The notes beneath the pieces were generated by a model that ran no database searches, was not told the origin of the DNA, and saw nothing but the letters and a program-made list of their open reading frames with translations. The position numbers were made by a program, and so were the translations under genes. 64,000 nt of DNA from Pandoraea anhela (GTDB taxonomy: Bacteria; Pseudomonadota; Gammaproteobacteria; Burkholderiales; Burkholderiaceae), in contig NZ_CABPSB010000026.1 in assembly GCF_902459655.1 (NCBI RefSeq), positions 1-64,000 of the forward strand, read 5' to 3'. Position 1 is the stretch's first letter. The number at the start of each line of letters is the position of its first letter. Below, piece after piece: positions 58,741 to 64,000 of this stretch.

Positions 58741-59754
58741 TCACGCGGCCTTGGCCAGACGCTCCTGCGCCGCCGCTACGGCATCGGGTTTAGTCATGAA
58801 TTCGCGCTGTTTGATGAGCGCGAGCACGACGTCGAGGGTCGGCGTGGGGACGTTGGCCAGACGGCCCATCTCCTGCACGACGGAGACGAGCGGATCGATT
58901 TCCATCGCGCGGTCGCGCTCCAGATCCTGAAGCATCGACGTCTTGTGAGCCCCCACCGCGCCGGCGCCATTGATGCGTCGCTCGACGTCGACACGGAAAT
59001 GCACGCCGAACTTGTCGCCGATGGCTTTGGCTTCGAGCATCATGGCGCGCGCGACGGCCCGGGTGCCCGGATCGCTGGCAATGATGTCGAGCGTGCCGTG
59101 CGTGAGGGCCGAGATCGGGTTGAAGCAGAGGTTGCCCCACAGCTTGAGCCAGATTTCGTCGCGGATGTTTTCGCGAATCGGCGCGTCGAGCCCGCCGGCG
59201 ATCATCATCTGCGAGAGCGCCTGCACGCGCTCGGTGCGCTCGCCGCTGGCTTCGCCGAGCGGGAACTTGTTGCCGTAGACGTGCTGGATCACGCCGGGCG
59301 CCACGACTTCTGTCGCCGGATACACCACGCAGCCGATGGCGCGCTCCGGTCCGAGTTCGCGCCATTGGCGACCGCCCGGATCGATGCTCTCGAGCGTCGT
59401 CCCTTCGAGTGCGCCGCCGTGCTTATAGAAGTACCAGTAGGGGATGCCGTTCACGGCAGTGACCACGGCCGTATTCGGGCCGATCAGCGGTTGCATCGCG
59501 TCGAGTACCGACGGGACCGAATGTGCCTTGAGCGCGATGATCACGTAATCCTGATGCCCGAGTTCGCGCGCGTCGTCCGTGCAGCGCAGATGGGCGACGC
59601 GTTCTTCGCCGTCGATGAGCAACTTGAGTCCGTTCTCGCGCATGGCCGCCAGATGCGGTCCACGCGCCACCAGACTGACATCGGCTCCGGCGCGCGCGAG
59701 TTGCACGCCGAGGTAGCCACCGATGGCGCCGGCGCCATAGATGCAAATCTTCAT
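58741..59754 (-). CDS. Ketopantoate reductase (PanE) family protein, possible oxalyl-CoA reductase
   Basis: A 337-residue PanE/ApbA-fold dehydrogenase. The NADP-binding motif is YGAGAIGGYLGVQLARAG at 5-22. The catalytic lysine lies in EIWLKLWGNLCFNPISALT and the later KTSMLQDLERDRAMEIDPLV matches the substrate-binding segment of PanE. In Methylobacterium extorquens a PanE paralogue (PanE2) in the oxalate locus is the oxalyl-CoA reductase that makes glyoxylate. The position here, facing oxlT-oxc-frc and sharing their operator motif, favours that role over pantothenate synthesis. That is inference; ketopantoate reductase activity is the alternative. Confidence 0.88.
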   Translation of the reverse strand: MKICIYGAGAIGGYLGVQLARAGADVSLVARGPHLAAMRENGLKLLIDGEERVAHLRCTDDARELGHQDYVIIALKAHSVPSVLDAMQPLIGPNTAVVTAVNGIPYWYFYKHGGALEGTTLESIDPGGRQWRELGPERAIGCVVYPATEVVAPGVIQHVYGNKFPLGEASGERTERVQALSQMMIAGGLDAPIRENIRDEIWLKLWGNLCFNPISALTHGTLDIIASDPGTRAVARAMMLEAKAIGDKFGVHFRVDVERRINGAGAVGAHKTSMLQDLERDRAMEIDPLVSVVQEMGRLANVPTPTLDVVLALIKQREFMTKPDAVAAAQERLAKAA

Positions 59755-59839
59755 GAAGTCTCTCCCTCCAAAGGTGAATCGAAACCCGGGCCTGGTACTG
59801 GCCGCTTGTGTTCTCTTTATTTTTCTAATACCAAATGTT

Positions 59840-59852
59840 GTATATCGTATAT
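59840..59852. promoter_or_regulatory. Shared operator upstream of panE
   Basis: GTATATCGTATAT is a near-perfect 13-mer of the shared type and is also a tandem pair of the 7-mer GTATATC. On the minus strand it overlaps a promoter candidate, TTGCCT 16 bases before TATACA. It lies 86 bases before the panE start. Confidence 0.6.
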
Positions 59853-60326
59853 CACAAGGGAGGCAACGCCAAGTCTTGTTGGGGTATTGGGGCTCATGGT
59901 TTCCCCGCAGACGCCCGAAAACCGGCGGTTCGCATGTGTGAGCGTTGCGGGCATCAATTGCATTTGCGAAATACCCGACACCGCCCCGCGAGTGAATTAT
60001 TACGGTGTGTTACAGCGCGGGAAGATTCGAGTCGGGGTGCGTTTTTTGTGAACAAAATTCACAGGAATATCGCCTTGTGCCCGTTTCAAAAAATCCCAAG
60101 GAGCCCGATACAAAAGGCGTTAGCGCCTTATCGGGCAACGTTCCAGGATCAGGTTAACTCCTTAGTGTTTTCGCATTGCGTTGTTGCGCCGCTCCGTCCT
60201 ACAGTTGCGTTACTGTATCTAGCCGCCACTTAGGACAGTGCCTCGCGTGCCGGTGTTGTTGTCGCTGCAATGGACGAAAACGACATCGGCACGCGAGGGG
60301 GAAGCGAGGACAGCAATAAATTAGTG

Positions 60327-60354
60327 TTGACTTATATCTGATATATCGTATATT
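60327..60354 (+). promoter_or_regulatory. Promoter of oxlT
   Basis: TTGACT (60327-60332) and TATATT (60349-60354) are separated by 16 bases. The operator 60341-60353 covers the spacer and most of the -10 box, which would let a repressor block it. Confidence 0.55.
60341..60353. promoter_or_regulatory. Shared operator at the oxlT promoter
   Basis: ATATATCGTATAT fits the shared 13-mer ATATA-TCG-TATAT exactly, with TTATATCTG directly before it. It overlaps the -10 box of the promoter in front of oxlT. Confidence 0.6.
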
Positions 60355-60519
60355 TCGTTCGGTATATTTACGGGAAATGCAATGGACCCCGTAAGCGTCA
60401 GAGACAAGTCGACGAGGCCAAGACCTCGTAAAGCATGCCCAGGGGGCGCAGACCCCATCCGGAAGGTGTTGTTGTTGTGAAGCTGCCAAACAACTGAAAA
60501 CCGATGGAGGAGGTACAAA

Positions 60520-61851
60520 GTGGAGACGACAAATCAACACGGTAAGCAATCCGTGTTCGCGAGCCCTTGGGTTCAGCTCGTGTTCGGCGTGATTTGCATG
60601 GCGATGATCGCCAACCTGCAGTACGGGTGGACGCTGTTCGTCAACCCGATCGACGAGAAGTATGGGTGGGGCCGTACGGCCATTCAGGTGGCGTTCACGA
60701 TTTTCGTCGTGACGGAAACCTGGCTGGTGCCGATCGAAGGGTATCTGGTCGACAAGTTCGGCCCGCGCCCGGTGGTCGTCGGCGGCGGTCTGTTGTGCGG
60801 TATTGCATGGGTGCTCAACGCCTATGCGTCTTCGCTGCCGATGCTGTATTTCGCGGCGGCAGTCGGCGGTGTCGGCGCCGGTGCGGTGTACGGCACCTGC
60901 GTGGGTAACGCGCTGAAGTGGTTCCCGGATCGCCGCGGTCTTGCCGCGGGCCTGACCGCCGCCGGTTTCGGCGCAGGTTCGGCGCTGACCGTGGTGCCGA
61001 TCGCCAACATGATCAAGTCGAGCGGCTACGAGAACACCTTCCTGACGTTCGGTCTGGGTCAGGGGATCATCGTGCTGTTGCTGGGTCTGGCGCTCGCCAA
61101 CCCGCCGGCCTCGATCGAAGCGCTCAAGAAGCTGGCGCCGGGCGCAATGCGCTACAACGCCAAGCCGACGGAAGTCATGCGCTCTCCGGTGTTCTGGCTG
61201 ATGTATCTGATGTTCGTGCTGATGGCCGCCGGCGGTCTGATGGCAACGGCTCAGCTCGGCCCGATCGCCAAGGACTACGGTCTGGATCAGGCGCCGGTCT
61301 CGATTCTCGGCCTTACGCTGCCCGCACTGACCTTCGCGCTGGCCATCGACCGTGTGCTCAACGGGGTGACGCGTCCGGTGTTCGGCTGGATCTCGGACAA
61401 GATCGGACGGGAAAACACCATGTTCATCGCCTTCGCGATGGAAGCTGCGGGGATTTACGCACTGGCGAAGTTCGGTCAGCACCCGGTGGCCTTCGTGATC
61501 CTGACCGGTCTGGTGTTCTTCGCCTGGGGTGAGATCTACAGCTTGTTCCCGGCGACTTGCGCCGATACGTATGGTTCGAAGTACGCCGCCACCAACGCGG
61601 GCATGCTGTACACCGCGAAGGGAACCGCCGCGTTGCTGGTGCCGTTCTCGAGCATCATCACCGTGTCGACCGGTAGCTGGCAGGCCGTGTTCATGATCGC
61701 TTGCGCCATGAACGCCTTCGCCGCCTTCCTTGCCTTGTTCGTTCTCAAGCCGATGCGTGCCCGTCTGGCACAGCGTTACGCCAGCGACTACAAGGCGGAA
61801 TCGAACGAGCCGATAGTCAAAGCGACGGACCTGAGCCGCAGCACGACGTGA
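60520..61851 (+). CDS. oxlT: Oxalate:formate antiporter (MFS)
   Basis: A 443-residue, twelve-helix MFS transporter. FASPWVQLVFGVICMAMIAN followed by LQYGWTLFVNPIDEKYGWGR is typical of the OxlT family. A positively charged residue in helix 11 (Lys367 in MLYTAKGTAALLVPFSS) matches the essential lysine of Oxalobacter OxlT, and Arg278 in LAIDRVLNGVTRPVFGW matches its helix-8 arginine; both bind the carboxylates. It imports oxalate in exchange for formate, gaining a negative-out charge transfer. GTG or ATG at 60520 follows GGAGGAGGTACAAA. It is the first gene of the oxlT-oxc-frc unit. Confidence 0.93.
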   Translation: METTNQHGKQSVFASPWVQLVFGVICMAMIANLQYGWTLFVNPIDEKYGWGRTAIQVAFTIFVVTETWLVPIEGYLVDKFGPRPVVVGGGLLCGIAWVLNAYASSLPMLYFAAAVGGVGAGAVYGTCVGNALKWFPDRRGLAAGLTAAGFGAGSALTVVPIANMIKSSGYENTFLTFGLGQGIIVLLLGLALANPPASIEALKKLAPGAMRYNAKPTEVMRSPVFWLMYLMFVLMAAGGLMATAQLGPIAKDYGLDQAPVSILGLTLPALTFALAIDRVLNGVTRPVFGWISDKIGRENTMFIAFAMEAAGIYALAKFGQHPVAFVILTGLVFFAWGEIYSLFPATCADTYGSKYAATNAGMLYTAKGTAALLVPFSSIITVSTGSWQAVFMIACAMNAFAAFLALFVLKPMRARLAQRYASDYKAESNEPIVKATDLSRSTT

Positions 61852-61863
61852 GGCAGACCCAAT

Positions 61864-61878
61864 ACGTCAGCTTGACGT
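61864..61878. promoter_or_regulatory. Perfect dyad in the oxc leader
   Basis: ACGTCA and TGACGT flank a 3-base centre just after the oxlT stop. It could be an operator or part of an RNA structure. Confidence 0.35.
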
Positions 61879-61920
61879 TAAGTAGTACTAAGTAGGAAGG
61901 CAGACTGACTGGCTTGATTA

Positions 61921-61932
61921 GAGACATGTCTC
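61921..61932. promoter_or_regulatory. Perfect 12-bp palindrome in the oxc leader
   Basis: GAGACATGTCTC is fully self-complementary, 70 bases after oxlT and 145 bases before oxc. Confidence 0.35.
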
Positions 61933-62075
61933 ACCGGCGTGCAATCCGGGCCCTGAACGACGCAAGGCCCGATTGCACGACCGGAAGGACAAGTAGAGAA
62001 GCAGTACAGGAATACCCACTAATCGTCAGACAAGACGACGCAACACTGAAACCGGAAAAATTGGAGGAGAGAATT

Positions 62076-63854
62076 ATGTCCATTGCGATGACCGTGCCAG
62101 TCGGCAAGGCGGAAAACGACACGCTCGAAGACAACAGCCGACACGCGAACATCGTGTCCGAGGCAGCAACGACCGATGGCTTCCATCTGGTCATCGATGC
62201 CCTGAAAGCGAACGACATCGACACCATCTTCGGTCTGGTGGGGATTCCCATCACCGACCTGGCTCGCCTCGCGCAAGCCGAAGGCCTGCGTTTCATCGGC
62301 TTCCGCCACGAACAGCACGCCGGCCACGCCGCTGCGATCGCCGGCTACATGACGCAAAAGCCGGGCATCTGCCTGACGGTGTCCGCACCGGGCTTCCTGA
62401 ACGGTTTGACGGCCCTTGCCAATGCGACCACCAACTGCTTCCCGATGATTCTGATCAGCGGTTCGAGCGAGCGCGAGATCGTCGACTTGCAGCAGGGCGA
62501 CTACGAAGAAATGGATCAGCTCAATGCGGCCAAGCCCTATTGCAAGGCGGCTTACCGCGTGCTGCACGCAGAAGACATCGGCGTGGGTCTGGCGCGCGCC
62601 ATCCGTGCCGCCGTATCGGGGCGCCCCGGCGGCGTCTATCTGGATCTGCCGGCCAAGCTGCTGTCGCAGACCATCGACGCGCAGAAGGCCAAGGATTCGC
62701 TGATTCGCGTGATCGACGCCGCACCGCGTCAGATCCCGGCGCAGGACGCCGTTCAGCGTGCCCTCGACGTCATCAAGGGCGCCAAGCGTCCGCTGATTTT
62801 GCTGGGCAAGGGCGCATCGTACGCTCAGGCTGACGAAGACATTCGTGCGCTCATCGAGAAGACGGGCATTCCGTACCTGCCGATGTCGATGGCCAAGGGG
62901 CTGCTGCCCGACACGCACGAGCAATCGGCCTCGGCCGCCCGTTCGTTCGTGCTGCAAGAAGCCGACGTCGTCGTGCTGATCGGCGCGCGTCTGAACTGGC
63001 TGCTCGCCCACGGCAAGGGCAAGACCTGGGGGGCGGCACCGAAGAAGTTCGTGCAGATCGACATCTCGCCCACGGAAATCGACAGCAACGTGGCGATCGC
63101 CGCCCCGGTGATCGGTGACATCGGTTCGTGCGTCAAGGCGCTGCTCGCCGGCGTGGACGCCAACTTCGGCAAGCCGTCGACCGAGTGGACCGGTGCGATT
63201 GCGGAACGCAAGAACAAGAACCTGGCGAAGATGGCTGCAACGCTGGCCCAGAATCCGTCGCCGATGAACTTCCACAGCGCACTCGGCGCGATCCGCGATG
63301 TGCTGAAGAAGCATCCGGACATCAATCTCGTCAACGAAGGTGCAAACACGCTCGACTACGCCCGCGCCATCATCGACCAGTATCAGCCGCGCAAGCGTTT
63401 CGACTCGGGTACCTGGGGCGTGATGGGCATCGGTATGGGCTTCGCGATTGGCGCCGCCGTCACGAGCGGCCTGCCGGTCGTGGCGATCGAAGGCGACAGC
63501 GCTTTCGGCTTCAGCGGCATGGAACTCGAAACCATCTGCCGTTACGAGCTGCCGGTCACCACCATCATCTTCAATAACAACGGCGTGTACCGAGGCACCG
63601 ACGTCAACCCGACCGGCGGCAAGGACGTGGCCCCGACGGTGTTCGTCAAGGGCGCGCGCTACGACAAGATGATCGAAGCGTTCGGCGGCATTGGTTACAA
63701 CGTGACCACGCCGGCCGAGCTGATCAAGGCGCTCGAGGAATCCATCGCGTCGGGCAAGCCGAGCCTGATCAACGCTGTGATCGACGAATCCGCCGGTACG
63801 GAAAGCGGCCGTCTGACGAATCTGAACCCGCAAAGCGCGGCGATGAAAAAGTAA
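62076..63854 (+). CDS. oxc: Oxalyl-CoA decarboxylase (thiamine diphosphate enzyme)
   Basis: A 592-residue ThDP enzyme. The N-terminal Pyr domain has [16 protein letters not shown] and the catalytic-type glutamate in [20 protein letters not shown]; the segment [20 protein letters not shown] is diagnostic of oxalyl-CoA decarboxylase. The central domain binds ADP, and the PP domain carries [20 protein letters not shown] then [15 protein letters not shown], the GDG-N metal motif. Oxalobacter Oxc is about 568 residues, so this has about 24 extra at the N terminus. It converts oxalyl-CoA to formyl-CoA and CO2. ATG 62076 has GGAGGAGAGAATT; frc follows in 27 bases. Confidence 0.97.
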   Translation: MSIAMTVPVGKAENDTLEDNSRHANIVSEAATTDGFHLVIDALKANDIDTIFGLVGIPITDLARLAQAEGLRFIGFRHEQHAGHAAAIAGYMTQKPGICLTVSAPGFLNGLTALANATTNCFPMILISGSSEREIVDLQQGDYEEMDQLNAAKPYCKAAYRVLHAEDIGVGLARAIRAAVSGRPGGVYLDLPAKLLSQTIDAQKAKDSLIRVIDAAPRQIPAQDAVQRALDVIKGAKRPLILLGKGASYAQADEDIRALIEKTGIPYLPMSMAKGLLPDTHEQSASAARSFVLQEADVVVLIGARLNWLLAHGKGKTWGAAPKKFVQIDISPTEIDSNVAIAAPVIGDIGSCVKALLAGVDANFGKPSTEWTGAIAERKNKNLAKMAATLAQNPSPMNFHSALGAIRDVLKKHPDINLVNEGANTLDYARAIIDQYQPRKRFDSGTWGVMGIGMGFAIGAAVTSGLPVVAIEGDSAFGFSGMELETICRYELPVTTIIFNNNGVYRGTDVNPTGGKDVAPTVFVKGARYDKMIEAFGGIGYNVTTPAELIKALEESIASGKPSLINAVIDESAGTESGRLTNLNPQSAAMKK

Positions 63855-63881
63855 GTGCCGAGTCAATCAAGGAGACATGAC

Positions 63882-64000
63882 ATGAGCAAACCCCTCGAAG
63901 GAATCAAGATCATCGACTTCACGCACGTGCAGGCCGGTCCGGCATGTACCCAGCTGCTGGCATGGTTCGGCGCCGACGTGATCAAGGTGGAGCGCCCGGG
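63882..64000 (+). CDS. frc: Formyl-CoA:oxalate CoA-transferase, N-terminal part
   Basis: The first 39 codons of a family III CoA-transferase run off the window end. [20 protein letters not shown] followed by [20 protein letters not shown] is the conserved N terminus of Frc, including the segment around the CoA-binding VQAGP. Frc moves CoA from formyl-CoA to oxalate, giving oxalyl-CoA for Oxc and free formate for FdsGBAD. ATG 63882 is preceded by AAGGAGACATGAC. Only the beginning is seen, so length and catalytic Asp cannot be checked here. Confidence 0.95.
   Translation, partial: MSKPLEGIKIIDFTHVQAGPACTQLLAWFGADVIKVERP

Larger units (their letters stand above)
59755..60519. other. Divergent panE-oxlT control region
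   Basis: A 765-base region with no gene. It has two copies of the shared operator (59840-59852 near panE, 60341-60353 near oxlT), a hairpin AAGGCG-TTAG-CGCCTT at 60114-60129, and a long GC-normal middle. Near the right end, GGAGGAGG seven bases before the oxlT GTG is the ribosome-binding site. Confidence 0.6.
61852..62075. other. oxlT-oxc intergenic leader
   Basis: 224 bases that include two perfect dyads (61864-61878 and 61921-61932). TTGGAGGAGAGAATT before ATG 62076 is a strong ribosome-binding site for oxc. No gene. Confidence 0.5.

Noticed and set aside
61852-62075. Riboswitch before oxc
   Set aside because: The leader shows dyads but none of the conserved sequence blocks of TPP, glycine, cobalamin or other known riboswitches.
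61914-62075. N-terminal extension of Oxc from 61914
   Set aside because: The extra 54 residues resemble no Oxc, and GGAGGAGAG is placed correctly for ATG 62076.

Overview
The window is a stretch of GC-rich bacterial chromosome with densely packed genes, no rRNA or tRNA, and no phage or plasmid backbone. Gene content (porin of the Burkholderia type, Gsi peptide ABC system, NAD-linked fdsGBAD formate dehydrogenase, oxalate genes, class I.2 lipase with its foldase) points to a Burkholderiaceae betaproteobacterium. Pandoraea is my best guess; this is an inference from family resemblance, not a database match. The window opens inside etfA and ends inside frc.

Layout. 1-2.8 kb: end of etfA, an L-2-hydroxyglutarate-dehydrogenase-like flavoprotein, an orphan DUF4096 transposase fragment and a gene-poor stretch. 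2.8-6.9 kb: IclR regulator, porin and MFS importer, a likely uptake unit for an organic acid. 7-13.7 kb: an acyl-CoA catabolic locus with AraC-type regulator, SDR dehydrogenase and acyl-CoA synthetase on the minus strand, facing acyl-CoA dehydrogenase and a 3-hydroxyisobutyryl-CoA-hydrolase-like crotonase on the plus strand. 13.7-14.7 kb: yggT and a small unknown gene. 15.1-25.0 kb: one long unit, rpiR-iaaA-gsiABCD-P1 peptidase-dppA, for import and hydrolysis of unusual peptides. 25.4-27.2 kb: a DUF4118/PAS membrane protein and an Est30-like hydrolase. 27.3-31.8 kb: a complete CUT1 sugar-type ABC importer. 32-36.6 kb: universal stress protein, small lipoprotein, RarD, HisN and MATE exporter. 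36.8-40.5 kb: lipase foldase, lipase and a Tat-exported amidase. 41.9-47.1 kb: two tandem AspT exchangers and aspartate 4-decarboxylase, an aspartate/alanine proton-motive cycle. 47.5-51.1 kb: a truncated TpsB-like protein, a small conserved gene and an EamA transporter. 51.2-64 kb: an oxalate/formate module: fdsGBAD, a small membrane protein plus FadR-type regulator, a PanE homologue, and oxlT-oxc-frc.

The oxalate module works as a route: OxlT exchanges oxalate and formate, Frc activates oxalate with CoA from formyl-CoA, Oxc decarboxylates oxalyl-CoA, and FdsGBAD oxidises formate to CO2 with NADH formation. The PanE homologue may instead reduce oxalyl-CoA to glyoxylate for assimilation. The most interesting observation is a shared AT-rich operator (RTATA-NCN-TATAY, often as tandem 7-mers) in all four regulatory regions of this module: upstream of fdsG, of the 72-aa protein/FadR pair, of panE and of oxlT. 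At oxlT it overlaps the -10 box. This suggests one regulon run by the FadR-type protein encoded in its middle. Other notable items are the missing fdsC/fdhD in the fds operon, a half-barrel TpsB, a DnaA-box cluster away from any origin genes, and many 9-14 bp tandem arrays in intergenic DNA.
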